Shown here piece by piece: positions 42,329 to 52,600 of a stretch of 64,000 bases of DNA. Numbering within the stretch: position 1 is the first letter of the stretch; each line of letters opens with the position of its first letter. The stretch spans positions 62,001 to 126,000 of the forward strand of contig CAZAYY010000008.1 in the NCBI GenBank assembly GCA_964489525.1. The letters run 5' to 3'. Both the position numbers and the translations under genes were made by a program. Source of the DNA: CAZAYY01 sp964489525. GTDB lineage: Bacteria > Chloroflexota > Anaerolineae > Anaerolineales > JABWBV01. The notes under the pieces were generated by a model. The model ran no database searches. It worked only from the letters and a program-made list of their open reading frames with translations, and was not told where the DNA came from.

Positions 42329-45103
42329 ATGAAAACTGACACCCCTAAGCCCAACCCTGCATCCACCCCCTGGTATTCCCTGGTGGTGGATGCAGTTTTT
42401 TCGCGCCTGAATACCACTGACCAGGGTCTTTCTGTTGAAGAAATCACTGCCCGCCAGGCCCAGTATGGCCCCAATGAACTGGTTGAGCGCAGCGTCAAAA
42501 AGCCGCTGGACATGCTCATCGACCAATTTAAAGAAACCATGGTGATTGTCCTGATCATTGCTGCGGTGGTTTCGGGGCTGCTGAGCGATTGGAAAGATGC
42601 CATTGTCATTTTTATCATCGTTCTCATGAACGCCGTCCTGGGTTTTGTCCAGGAATACCGGGCCGAACAGGCCATGGCAGCGCTCAAACGGATGTCAGCC
42701 CCTGTGGTTAAGGTGCGCCGCGCGGGCCACCTGGATAAAATCCCCTCCCGCGAGCTGGTTCCAGGGGATATCGTTTTACTTGAAGCCGGCGATTCCATTC
42801 CCGCCGACTGCCGCCTGGTAGAATCATTCAACTTGCGCGTCCAGGAGGCTTCGCTGACAGGCGAATCGGTGCCGGTTGAAAAACACACCCCTGTCATTGC
42901 CAGGGCTGGGGTTCCCCTGGCGGATCGCGACAATATGGTTTTCATGGGAACCGTGGCTACTTATGGACGGGGTGCTGCCGTAGTCTGTGAAACAGGTATG
43001 CAGACCGAGCTCGGCCGGATTGCCGATTTGCTGCAAGCCGTTACCAGCGACCAGACCCCCTTGCAAAAGCGCATGGCCCAGTTGGGCAAATCGCTGGCCT
43101 GGCTGGCCCTGGCCATTGTGGCAGTCGTGTTTTTGCTGGGCCTGCTTCGGGGCGAAGAAGTGGTCACATTGTTCTTAACGGCGGTTGCCATGGCGGTTGC
43201 GGCAGTTCCTGAGGGCCTGCCTGCTGTAGTGACCATTTCTTTGGCCTTAGGTGCGCAGCGCATGCTTAAACGCCGGGCGCTGATTCGCAAGCTGCCCGCT
43301 GTAGAAGCCCTGGGTTCGGTGACCACCATTTGTTCGGATAAAACCGGAACCCTCACTGAAAACCGCATGACGGTGACTATATTAGACGTGATGGGCGAAT
43401 CACAAACCCTCGACACCATGCTGGAGAAAGGCATTCCCATCACCGACCCGGAACCCGACCAGGCCCTCACCCGTCCGGAACGCACCCTGGCCCTGCTGGT
43501 TAAGGCATCCACCCTGTGCAACGATGCCATCCTTGAACTGAATGAAAGCACCCCCAGGCAGCCCGGGCTGCCCAAATATCGCCTGATTGGTGACCCCACT
43601 GAAGGCGCGCTGGTCGCTGCGGCTGCAAACCTGGGTTTGTGGAAGCCAGACTTGGACCAGCGCTGGCCTCGGGTTGCTGAAGCGCCTTTTAGCTCCGAGC
43701 GTAAACGCATGACCACAGTCCACCAGGTCAATGCGCTTTCTGGCGAGCCAGCTTACACCAACTGGTATACCACCCCATACATCGCCTTTTGCAAGGGGGC
43801 TGTAGATGGCATGCTGGATATTTGCAGCCAGGTCTGGTCTGGCGACCACGCCATTCCCCTGACGCCAGAACTGAGTGCTCGCATCCAAGAGGCCAATAAC
43901 GACCTGGCCAAAGACGGCCAACGCGTGTTGGGTGTGGCGTTTCGCAATTTGGCTGAACTGCCAGACCCGGTGAATGAAGAGACACTCGAACAAGACATGA
44001 CCTTTATTGGCCTGGTGGCCATGATGGATCCACCCCGTCCGGAAGTGAAGGAAGCCGTGGCGCTTTGCCAGACGGCGGGAATTCGCCCCGTGATGATTAC
44101 CGGAGACCATCCCCTTACCGCCCAACGCATTGCCTACGACCTGGGCATAACCACCAACGATAAAGTGCTCACAGGCGTAGAACTGGCCACAATGAGCCAG
44201 GAAGAATTAGAAAAAGTGGTGGAAGAAGTCTCCGTCTATGCACGGGTTGCCCCGGAACACAAGCTGAACATCGTCCAGGCCTTACAAACCCGCGGCCATG
44301 TGGTTGCCATGACCGGGGATGGCGTCAACGATGCCCCGGCTTTGCGCCGCTCGGATATTGGTGTGGCCATGGGGATCACCGGAACCGACGTTTCTAAAGA
44401 GGCGTCGGATATGGTGATCCTGGACGACAATTTTGCCACCATTGTCAGTGCGGTCTCCGAAGGCCGGACCATTTACGAAAATGTGCGCAAGTTCATTCGC
44501 TACACCATGACCAGCAACGCCGGCGAAATCTATGTCATGCTTCTCGCCCCATTTTTGGGCATGCCGCTGCCGCTGACCGCCATTCAAATTTTGTGGGTTA
44601 ACCTGGTGACCGATGGTTTGCCCGGGTTGGCCCTGGCGGTGGAACCTTCCGAACCCAACACCATGCGGCGCCCACCCGTTTCCATGAACGAGGGCATTTT
44701 CGCCCGCGGGATGGGTGCATACATTTTCTGGATTGGGCTGCTTATGGGTTTGGTTTCCCTCTTCAGTGGCTATTTTGGCTGGCTTGAAGAATCAGCAACC
44801 TGGACCACCATGGTATTCACCACCCTGACCCTGGTGCAGATGGCCAATGCTTTAGCGGTTCGCTCGGATCAAGAATCAATCTTGACCCTGGGGCTGTTCA
44901 CCAACAAACCCCTCCTGGGCGCAATCCTCCTCACCTTTGTGCTGCAAATGCTCGTCACCTATTGGCCCCCGCTGCAATCCGTTTTCGGAACCCAGGCCCT
45001 GAGTGCGCTCGAATTGGCTGCGTCGGTTGGCTTGAGTGCTTTTGTGTTCGTTCTGATCGAGATCTACAAAGCCTTTTTGCGCCGCCAGAACCCAGACCGC
45101 TAA
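42329..45103 (+). CDS. P-type cation ATPase, Ca2+-type (P2A)
   Basis: 924 residues, inner membrane. N-terminal cation-ATPase domain, actuator loop with LTGESVPVEKH (TGES), M4 motif AAVPEGLPAVVT, phosphorylation site CSDKTGTLTENRMT, hinge MTGDGVNDAPALRRSDIGVA, M5 SNAGE and M6 WVNLVTDGLPGLAL. The PEGLP, NAGE and NLVTDG combination is that of Ca2+-transporting (PMR1/SERCA-like) pumps. Ribosome site AGGAGCCCTGT. The next gene encodes a soluble HAD phosphatase of the P-ATPase superfamily. Confidence 0.93.
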   Translation: MKTDTPKPNPASTPWYSLVVDAVFSRLNTTDQGLSVEEITARQAQYGPNELVERSVKKPLDMLIDQFKETMVIVLIIAAVVSGLLSDWKDAIVIFIIVLMNAVLGFVQEYRAEQAMAALKRMSAPVVKVRRAGHLDKIPSRELVPGDIVLLEAGDSIPADCRLVESFNLRVQEASLTGESVPVEKHTPVIARAGVPLADRDNMVFMGTVATYGRGAAVVCETGMQTELGRIADLLQAVTSDQTPLQKRMAQLGKSLAWLALAIVAVVFLLGLLRGEEVVTLFLTAVAMAVAAVPEGLPAVVTISLALGAQRMLKRRALIRKLPAVEALGSVTTICSDKTGTLTENRMTVTILDVMGESQTLDTMLEKGIPITDPEPDQALTRPERTLALLVKASTLCNDAILELNESTPRQPGLPKYRLIGDPTEGALVAAAANLGLWKPDLDQRWPRVAEAPFSSERKRMTTVHQVNALSGEPAYTNWYTTPYIAFCKGAVDGMLDICSQVWSGDHAIPLTPELSARIQEANNDLAKDGQRVLGVAFRNLAELPDPVNEETLEQDMTFIGLVAMMDPPRPEVKEAVALCQTAGIRPVMITGDHPLTAQRIAYDLGITTNDKVLTGVELATMSQEELEKVVEEVSVYARVAPEHKLNIVQALQTRGHVVAMTGDGVNDAPALRRSDIGVAMGITGTDVSKEASDMVILDDNFATIVSAVSEGRTIYENVRKFIRYTMTSNAGEIYVMLLAPFLGMPLPLTAIQILWVNLVTDGLPGLALAVEPSEPNTMRRPPVSMNEGIFARGMGAYIFWIGLLMGLVSLFSGYFGWLEESATWTTMVFTTLTLVQMANALAVRSDQESILTLGLFTNKPLLGAILLTFVLQMLVTYWPPLQSVFGTQALSALELAASVGLSAFVFVLIEIYKAFLRRQNPDR

Positions 45104-45114
45104 CTGCAGCGTTT

Positions 45115-45319
45115 TTATCCACACATATCCCACACATATCCCACATTTTTTGTGGGATATGTGTGGGATAATGGTAGATAACCTGTGGATAAATCGGTAA
45201 AAATTGGGTTGTGACTGTGCATAACCTGCCCAAAATTCCCACAATCCTGTGGATAACTTCCCGGAAAATGGGGATAACCTGCCCAGAACCGTGGATAATT
45301 TTTTTAAACCTGTGGAAAG
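45115..45319. other. DnaA-box array (replication origin-like or DnaA-titration site candidate)
   Basis: Four exact TTATNCACA matches: 45115-45123 (plus orientation) and 45184-45192, 45216-45224 and 45248-45256 (reverse orientation). Three near matches at 45269-45277, 45290-45298 and 45311-45319 continue the reverse series. Start-to-start spacings of the reverse series are 32, 32, 21, 21 and 21 bp, close to three and two helical turns. ATAACCTGCCCARAA occurs twice, 53 bp apart. No dnaA or dnaN gene is adjacent, so origin function is a hypothesis. Confidence 0.65.
45127..45169. repeat. 19-bp perfect inverted repeat
   Basis: ATCCCACACATATCCCACA (45127-45145) and its exact complement (45151-45169) flank TTTTT. 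The arms hold repeated CACATATCC units. No U tract follows on either strand, so it is not a simple terminator; it lies beside the DnaA-box array. Confidence 0.85.
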
Positions 45320-45331
45320 AGAGTGGAGAAA

Positions 45332-45802
45332 ATGCTGGATATCAACATTCCAGGATGGGGAAAACTGGCCCTGGAAAACCTCGTTTTGGATTTCAATGGA
45401 ACGCTGGCCTTGGATGGTGAACTGCTGCCCGGCGCTGCCGAGCGCCTGCAAAGCCTTGCAGCCCAGCTGCATATTTTTGTCGTAACTGCCGATACCTTTG
45501 GGCGCGCTCGCCAACGGTTGGCAGGGCTGCCCTGCGAACTGACCATTTTACCCCCCGGCGCTCAGGATGAAGCCAAGCTGGCTTTTGTCCAATCCCTGGG
45601 TGCGGCCTCCACAGCGGCTGTTGGAAACGGGCGCAACGATCGCCTGATGCTTGCAGAGGCAGCCTTGGGAATTGTGGTTGTCCAGCAAGAATGCGCATCG
45701 GCTGAGACACTCGTCTCAGCCGATGTAGTTGCTCCAGATATTTGCGCTGCGCTCGATTTGCTGCTCAACCCTTTGCGGCTAACCGCAACACTGCGCTCCT
45801 GA
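45332..45802 (+). CDS. HAD-family soluble P-type-ATPase-like phosphatase (COG4087-like)
   Basis: 156 residues, a compact cap-less HAD protein. Motif I is LDFNGTLAL (Asp then Asn, not the usual DxD), motif II VTAD and the C-terminal GNGRNDRLMLAEAALGI carries the metal-binding acid. This matches the soluble P-type ATPase-like group whose function is unclear. It follows the P-type ATPase gene and the DnaA-box array. ATG 45332 has GGAG only three bases upstream; a GTG at 45323 is an alternative. Confidence 0.85.
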   Translation: MLDINIPGWGKLALENLVLDFNGTLALDGELLPGAAERLQSLAAQLHIFVVTADTFGRARQRLAGLPCELTILPPGAQDEAKLAFVQSLGAASTAAVGNGRNDRLMLAEAALGIVVVQQECASAETLVSADVVAPDICAALDLLLNPLRLTATLRS

Positions 45803-45815
45803 TCATTGGGTTGGT

Positions 45816-47048
45816 TTAGCGGTAAATGTGCGGTGTCAACCAGAACACGCTGTCACCTTCAGCAGACCCGGCCGTTTCTACGACCAGGATAAACTTCACC
45901 GTTTGCCCGGCAAGGCTGTTCAGGTTCACTTCCACAAAGTTTACCTTCTGGTCATAGGTTTCCGTCCAGGTTTCCAGGGTGTGAACGGTTCCGCCAGCAT
46001 CCCGGTAGCGCAGGCTCAGTTTGGCGTTGCATTTGGCATTGTTGTACATGCAGCCAATGTAAGCCCGGAACCTGTCGCCATTTTGGACCGTGAAGGCAGG
46101 GTATTCGCCTGAAATCTGGCCGTCTGTGATTCGCTGGGGGGTAATCCACAGGGTAGATTCATCATCCGTCGAGCCGTCTTCCAGCTTGGGTGCAGCCAGG
46201 TATTGCACAAAGCCACTGCTGTCGTTCTGGTTGCCCGGGCAGTTCAAGACAGCCCCAAGACCATTTTGCCACTTTGCATCGCACATGTTGGTTGCCAGGT
46301 CGAAAGCGCCCATTTCTGTCATGGCTTGCACTTTGATTTTGACCCAAAAGGCGGTTTTTGCTTCATCGCCAATGCCGAACAACACATTGCTGCTGCTGCG
46401 CAGCTGCCAGCTTCCCAGGTATGTACCGGCCTTACTTGGGGCTTTCATGCGCACAGCAAGATCCACCGTTTGGCCAGGTTTCACTTCAACCGGCATTGGG
46501 TAAAGCGTTTGGGCATCCATTTTGTCGCCGGCAAAGTAGGTCAGGTTGTAATCTTTGGTCCAGGTGCACGAACCAATGTTCTTCAGCCGCCACACTTTGG
46601 TAAATCCCATATCGGGTGCGAAAACGGTGTTATCGGCCACGGTCACATCGCCCACAAACTGCGCCCAGTTGCACGGCAGGCTGGTTGGGGTGGCCGTGGG
46701 GGCCTTGGTGGGCACCGCTGTGGGCACCGGGGTGTTGGTGGGCAGGGGTGTCCAGGTTGGCAGGGGTGTTGCGGTTGGGGCCACTTCCGTCGGTGCGGGC
46801 ACATCCGTAGCCGGTTGGACGATTTGGGTAATCACAATTTGGGTGATGGCAATTTGGGTTGGGGGAACCGGGGTGGCCAGCGCCGCAATCTGCGTCATTT
46901 GGGCAATCATGGTTTGGGCTGCAGATGTGAAAATTGGGTTAAAGGCTGGCGTGGCGGTCGGGGTGGCGGCCATCGGCAGGCTGCAGCCTGCCAGGGCAAG
47001 CACGCTGACCAAAATCAGGATCAGGTAAAATCTTTTTTGGGCGTTCAT
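45816..47048 (-). CDS. Lipoprotein with Thr-Pro linker and NBR1-type Ig-like domain
   Basis: About 410 residues. A lipoprotein signal (LVSVLALAGCSL, Cys near residue 22) is followed by a Gln/Thr/Ile-rich helix and a Thr-Pro linker (to about 128), an Ig-like domain from NBR1 type (FTKVWRLKNIGSCTWTKDYNL through GSWQLRSSSNVLFGIG, about 130-235) and a C-terminal beta-rich domain ending FWLTPHIYR. Likely surface-exposed; binding partner unknown. The second of two adjacent ATGs, seven bases after AAGGAG, is used. Confidence 0.85.
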   Translation of the reverse strand: MNAQKRFYLILILVSVLALAGCSLPMAATPTATPAFNPIFTSAAQTMIAQMTQIAALATPVPPTQIAITQIVITQIVQPATDVPAPTEVAPTATPLPTWTPLPTNTPVPTAVPTKAPTATPTSLPCNWAQFVGDVTVADNTVFAPDMGFTKVWRLKNIGSCTWTKDYNLTYFAGDKMDAQTLYPMPVEVKPGQTVDLAVRMKAPSKAGTYLGSWQLRSSSNVLFGIGDEAKTAFWVKIKVQAMTEMGAFDLATNMCDAKWQNGLGAVLNCPGNQNDSSGFVQYLAAPKLEDGSTDDESTLWITPQRITDGQISGEYPAFTVQNGDRFRAYIGCMYNNAKCNAKLSLRYRDAGGTVHTLETWTETYDQKVNFVEVNLNSLAGQTVKFILVVETAGSAEGDSVFWLTPHIYR

Positions 47049-47292
47049 CATTTTCTCCTTACTTACAATTAAGTATATACACATTCATAACGATGCATGG
47101 TCCAATTTTGTTCCCGATTTTTCATCCGCATCAGTGAAATTTGTAGAAAACCTGACGCCCCTCTCAAGTATAATTACCCTGATGACAACTCAGCCTCACC
47201 CCAACCCCACACCTGGAGCGGGTGGGCAGTTGCAAGGCCTTGTGGAAACCCCACCTGGCCCCTGGTGTACCCTGGTGTGTTGGAGCTGACTG
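47049..47292. other. Intergenic region with a possible -10 and a diverged repeat
   Basis: TATAAT at 47169-47174 may serve the receiver gene, without a good -35. A stretch at 47184-47220 (CTCACCCCAACCCC then ACCTGGAGCGGGTGGG) looks like a degenerate repeat copy. CCCTGGTGT occurs twice near 47260-47280. Confidence 0.35.
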
Positions 47293-47949
47293 ATGCCGGA
47301 TAACTCGGAAAAACCGCAAGGTGAGCAGAGAATCAAGGTCCTCATTGTGGATGACATCCTTGAGGCGCGCCGCAGTGTCCGGCTGATGTTAAGCGGCAAC
47401 CCGCTGGTGGAGGTGGTGGCAATGGCCAGCAATGGGGTTCAGGCTATTGCCAAAGCCAATACATACCAACCCGAAATTGTGCTGATGGATATCCATATGC
47501 CTGGTTTGGATGGGTTATCGGCCATGTACGCCATTCGCCAGCAGAACCCATCTACTGTGTTCATCATCACCTCGGCCGACCGCAGCGAACAAACCCGGCT
47601 CGACTCGCGCGCCATTGGTGCGTTCATGTTTTTGATTAAGCCCTACACGTTGGACGAGCTGGAAGATGCAATCCACAAAGCACAAGGCATGTTAAAAACC
47701 GTAAAAACCCGCCCGCGCAAACCGGGAAACAGTGCTGCTGAGCAAATCGCTGCCCTGAAGCTGCAGGCCGTTGAGATAATTAAAGAAGAGCGCGTTGACG
47801 ATGAGGCTGTGGTGGTGTTTGAGAAGCTTGCAGCCGACCCGCGCTGTGACCTTCGCTGGCTGCTCAACCTGGCCCTGATGTATGTGCTGCGCCAGGAATG
47901 GGGCAAGTTAAAGGTGCTTGCGGCGCGGCTGGAACAAATGGAGATGTAA
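47293..47949 (+). CDS. Response regulator with receiver domain and helical C-terminus
   Basis: 218 residues. CheY-like receiver (about 14-130): acidic pair in KVLIVDDILEA, phospho-acceptor Asp in VLMDIHMPGLDGL, Ser/Thr in FIITSADRSEQ and Lys in FMFLIKPYTLDEL. The remaining 80 residues are helical, with VDDEAVVVFEKLAADPRCDLRW split across a TPR-like segment; no DNA-binding domain. Output is probably by protein contact. No kinase gene adjoins it. Confidence 0.85.
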   Translation: MPDNSEKPQGEQRIKVLIVDDILEARRSVRLMLSGNPLVEVVAMASNGVQAIAKANTYQPEIVLMDIHMPGLDGLSAMYAIRQQNPSTVFIITSADRSEQTRLDSRAIGAFMFLIKPYTLDELEDAIHKAQGMLKTVKTRPRKPGNSAAEQIAALKLQAVEIIKEERVDDEAVVVFEKLAADPRCDLRWLLNLALMYVLRQEWGKLKVLAARLEQMEM

Positions 47950-48062
47950 AAACCAGGTCAGTTGGGCTGATTCTCAGCCCCACCCACCTTGCGCGACGTT
48001 CCGGGGGTCTCGCTCTGGTTTGACTGGCCTGCATTGCCCCGGAAGATAGGAAAATACCACAA

Positions 48063-49355
48063 ATGGATATTGCAATTATTGGCGCAGGTTTTGGGGGTAT
48101 GGCTGCTGCTTTTGACCTGGTCAGAGCCGGCCACACCGTAACAATTTTTGAAAGTGCCGACCATGTCGGTGGGCTTGCCTCTGGGTTTAAAGAGCCTCAC
48201 TGGGAATGGTCGGTTGAAAAGTATTACCACCACTGGTTTCAAAGTGACCACCATCTCCTTACCCTGGTGCGAGAACTGGGCCTGGAAGACCGGGTGTTCT
48301 TCCCGCGTCCATTTACCGTGGTTTACCACAAAGGGGGCTGGTATCCTTTCGATTCCATTCTAAACGCCCTGCTTTTCCCCGGCCTGGGTTGGGGGTTGGA
48401 TAAAATCCGCTTTGGATTGGTGGGGTTGGGGCTGCGCCTGTCTAACAACTGGAAACAGCTTGAAGCCAGCACGGCGCATCAATGGATTCAAAAATGGGCC
48501 GGGAAGCGGGTGTACGAAGCCATGTGGCAGCCCTTGTTGGTGGGCAAGTTTGGCCCTTACTACCAGGATGTCAACATGGCCTGGTTTTGGGCGCGCCTCA
48601 AAGCCCGCACCACCCGCCTGGGTACCTACAAAGGCGGTTTCCAGCAGTTTGCCGACGACTTCGCCCAAATTCTCAGGCAGCATGGGGTCGTTTTCCAACT
48701 GCAGTCTCCGGTTCGCAAGGCTGCTGCAGCCCCCAACGGGCAAATTTTTCTGGAGGTTGGCGGAGAAACCCGGTTGTTTGATCGCTGCCTGTCTACAACC
48801 TCGCCCCATCTGCTGGCCCAAACCGTCCCCGACCTGCCAGAAGCATACCTGAGCGGCCTAAAATCGCTCAAAAGCATGGGTGCCGTGGTGATGGTGCTGT
48901 CTTTAAAACGCCAACTTTCAACAGCAGGCTACTACTGGTACAACATTCCAAAATCCGCCGGTTTCCCATTCCTCGCTTTGGTGGAGCATACCAACTTTGT
49001 AGACAAAGCCCATTTTGGCGGCGAACACATTGTTTACTGCGGCGACTATTTACCCATAGATCACCCTTATTTTGACATCAGCCAGGAAGAGCTGCTTAAG
49101 GTTTTCATTCCGGCCATTCAAAAAATCAACCCGGAGTTCTCTCCGGAATGGATTAACAAAACCTGGCTCTTCAAAACCCGCTATGCCCAGCCGGTTCCCC
49201 TGGTCAACCACTCCCAACACATCCCTGCCATCCAAACACCGCTGCCCGGTTTGTATTTTGCCAGTATGAGCCAGGTTTACCCCTGGGACCGGGGGACAAA
49301 TTTCGCCGTTGAAATTGGGCGGCGGGCAGCAGCCCTGATGCTTGCCAAAAATTGA
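48063..49355 (+). CDS. FAD/NAD(P)-dependent oxidoreductase (protoporphyrinogen oxidase-like amine oxidase fold)
   Basis: 430 residues. N-terminal dinucleotide motif IAIIGAGFGGMAAAFDLVRA, then HVGGLASGF (second FAD motif) and C-terminal LYFASMSQVYPWDRGTNFAVE that closes the FAD site. It resembles COG1232-type proteins found near glycan or polyprenyl genes; the substrate is unknown. No helix or signal. Start ATG 48063 lacks a strong ribosome site. Confidence 0.85.
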   Translation: MDIAIIGAGFGGMAAAFDLVRAGHTVTIFESADHVGGLASGFKEPHWEWSVEKYYHHWFQSDHHLLTLVRELGLEDRVFFPRPFTVVYHKGGWYPFDSILNALLFPGLGWGLDKIRFGLVGLGLRLSNNWKQLEASTAHQWIQKWAGKRVYEAMWQPLLVGKFGPYYQDVNMAWFWARLKARTTRLGTYKGGFQQFADDFAQILRQHGVVFQLQSPVRKAAAAPNGQIFLEVGGETRLFDRCLSTTSPHLLAQTVPDLPEAYLSGLKSLKSMGAVVMVLSLKRQLSTAGYYWYNIPKSAGFPFLALVEHTNFVDKAHFGGEHIVYCGDYLPIDHPYFDISQEELLKVFIPAIQKINPEFSPEWINKTWLFKTRYAQPVPLVNHSQHIPAIQTPLPGLYFASMSQVYPWDRGTNFAVEIGRRAAALMLAKN

Positions 49356-49628
49356 CCGCGGGTGCGCCCGGCTGGTCGCGAACCATATATAAAAAAGAAA
49401 AAGACCAATTGCGCTATGGATGCCCGCCCACACGCAATTGGCCTTTCCTGCACCCCACTTCCCTGGATATGCTGCCATACCCGTAAGGTGCCGATGCTGT
49501 TCAACCCAGGCTGCATTGTCCCCTGCCAGTGTTGGAACTGTTATTGTTATGTTACAATTGAACCATAATGCAGTTTATGCAGCGCTAATCTTCCGTTAAA
49601 AAATCATTAACTGGGAGGAATTTAGAAA
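49356..49628. other. Intergenic region with hairpin and extended -10
   Basis: CCAATTGCG (49405-49413) pairs with CGCAATTGG (49433-49441), flanked by A-rich and CCTTTCC ends, a likely terminator of the oxidoreductase. TG-T-TACAAT (49550-49558) is an extended -10 about 70 bases before the STAND gene. Nothing else seen. Confidence 0.5.
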
Positions 49629-52600
49629 ATGAATCCATTTTTGCTTGAAATTCGGGTTTTAGGTGGTTTGCAAATCCGTTTTGGCAGCTGGGAATTGGAG
49701 AAAGAGCTGTCGCGTAAAGCTTCTGCTCTGTTGGCCTATTTGGCTTGCAGTCCAGGCTTTCATTCGCGCGAAATTTTAGCCACCATGTTTTGGGAGGAAA
49801 AGGACCAGGTTAAGGCCCATAACAATCTGCGCACCACACTGCACAGCATCCGCCAATATATTGGCGATGTGCTCATTGCAAACCGTCAGGATGTCTCCCT
49901 TGATCAACAGGCTGCTTCAATTTGGGTGGATTCCGTTACGCTGCTGCAGCAGGTCAACGCCGCCCGCCAGGGCTGGAATCGCGACAAATTCCCCAACCAG
50001 GAACATACCCAAGCATTGCAAAATGCCCTGGTTTTGTACCAGGGTCCATTTTTCAACGGGGTTTCCATTCGGGGCGGGCAGGCATACGATGACTGGTTGA
50101 GCAGCCAACAGGCTCAGTTGGAAATCGCTTTTTACACCGGCGTTGAAATTCTCAGTGAACTGCAGGTGGCCTCAGGCCAGTATGAGCAGGCCATTGAAAC
50201 GACAGCCCATTGGCTGCGCTTTGCTCGCTCCGAGGAAAAAGCCAACCAGCAAATGGTGCGCCTGTTGGCACTAACGGGCAACCGCAGCCGGGCCCTCGCC
50301 CACTATGAAAGTTATAAATCCTACCTGGCTGAAAAGTTGGGCCTTTCGCCCGACCCGGTAACCGAAAAATTGTATGAAGACATCCGAGCCGGGCAGTTTG
50401 GCGCCGAAACGAGCAGGGAAGATCTCACTGCAATCAGCCCCTATAAAGGTCTGCTGCCCTTCACCGAGCAAGATGCCCTCGATTTTTTTGGCAGGGCAGA
50501 TTTTGTGGCCAACCTGGTTGAGAATGTCAACCGCAAACCGATTGTTACGGTTTTGGGCCCTTCTGGTTGTGGAAAATCATCCGTGGTGCTGGCCGGGTTG
50601 GTTCCCCGGCTGCGCACAATGCCCCCCAAAGGCCCTTCAGGGGAAACCCGGAGATGGAACTTTGTGATATTCAGGCCTGGGGCTCATCCGGTTCAGTCGC
50701 TTCTGCGGTCACTTATTCAGCTGCTTTCCCCCGAGATTTCAGAAACCCGCTTGTTATTTGAAACCCGCCAGATGACCGAAAACCTGCGCCAGAACCAGGT
50801 GAGCATCTCGATGCTGCTTGCCGAGATTGGTAAAAAAATCCGCGAGCGCAGTTCGGGTCGTTTGCGCCCCGTGTTTGAGGTTTCGAACCACCTTCTTCTG
50901 GTCGTTAACCAGTTTGAAGAACTCTATACCCTGTGCCGTGACCCCCAGGAAGTCCAGGCCTTTTTAGATTTACTGATTCAACTGGTGCGAGGGTCTGCCC
51001 AACCGGGCGTCAACCTGTCCATGGTGATTACCCTGCGCGCCGATTTCATGGGGCAGGCGCTGGCTTACCGCCCCTGGTCAGATGTTTTACAAAACAGCCT
51101 GTTGGTGTTGGGCAACATGAGCACCGCCGAGCTGCAGCAAGCCATTGAAATTCCAGCGGCGCGTCATGGTTTTCGGTTCCAGCCTGGGCTGGTTAACCGG
51201 ATTGTCTCCGATGTGGGCGACACCCCGGGTGCGCTCCCCCTGGTGCAGTTTGCCATGACTCTGCTGTGGGAAAACCGGACAGGCGATTTGCTCACCCACT
51301 CGGCCTATGATGCCATTGGCGGGGTGCAAGGCGCTTTGGCCCGTTATGCCGATGAGGTGTACGATCACCTTTCCCCTGGCGAAAAAAGCCGCTTTCCAAG
51401 AATTGTTAACCAAATGGTAAGTGTTGGCGAGGGCACAGAAGATAACCGTAGAAAGGCCCCCCGGCATGAGCTTGGCGAAGATAATTGGGCCGTCGTCCAA
51501 AAACTGGCGGACGCCCGCTTGGTGGTGACGGGTTTGGAAAATGGTGAAGTCGAAGTGGCCGAACTGGCGCATGAAGCCTTGATTCGCAGTTGGGAAAAGG
51601 TCCAAACCCTGCTGAGCACCGACCGCAGTTTCCGAATCTGGCGCGAAGAGCTGCGCTATGCGGTCCGTTATTGGCGGCAGCATGATTATGATCCAAATGA
51701 ATTATACCGGGGTGCCCGGCTTGGCACCGCCCTGGAATGGATGGCCGCCCGCCCGGGCCAATTGAATGCGCTCCAGGAAAACTTTTTGATTCAATCCAAA
51801 AACAAGTGGGAAAAAGAGGAAGGCGAACGGATGCAGGCTGCTGAACAGGCCCTTCAAAATGCCCGCGAAGTTGCTGAGACTCAAAAAAACCTGGCCCAGA
51901 CCCAGGTTAAGTATAAAAGAGCCTGGCGCTTATCCACCATTTTGTCTGCTTTCTTTGTGATCTTGTTGGCATTCTTGTGGCAAAATGCCAGCCAGAACAA
52001 TCGCCTGGCTGAAGCCAGCCGCCTGGCGCTTGAAGCCGAAATTGCTTTTCGAACTTTTGGCGACCCGGAATTAATTGCCTTGTTGGCCCTCGAAGCCAAA
52101 AACACCTACCCCAAAGACGACCTGGCGGGTACACCCATTGAAGCCGCCCTGGACAGCGCTACCTTGTTTATTTACCCTTCCGAGGTCTATTCGTTTTCGA
52201 TGGGTCTCATTTCGCTCGATGTTTCTCCGGTTGACGCTCAGTTTGCCGTGGGCACTGTGGCGGGCGATGTCTGGCTTTTGGACACAAATTCCCAGGAACG
52301 TTTTCGCCTGGATATGCAAAATCCGGAGGGTGCACTCTGGTACCTGCAGTTCAGCGCCGATGGTCAACACTTGCTGGCCGCTGGAACTCAATTTCTGCGC
52401 ATCTGGAATATCCAGGCAGCAAGGCCGGTTTTATCACTGGACCTGGTTGAAGATTCATTCTCCAACGTTCAATTTTCCCCGGAGGGCTACCTGTTCTATT
52501 GCCAACAGCCTGGCTGTGTGTTGCATGACTGGTTGAACGATCAACCTGTGTTGGGTTTTCAATCTCCCGAGTTTATCCAGGCATTCTCAAAGTTTTGGGT

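Noticed and set aside
41554..42945. Long minus-strand frame opposite the second sigma gene and the P-ATPase
   Set aside because: Antisense to two clearly identified genes; low-complexity translation without recognisable motifs.
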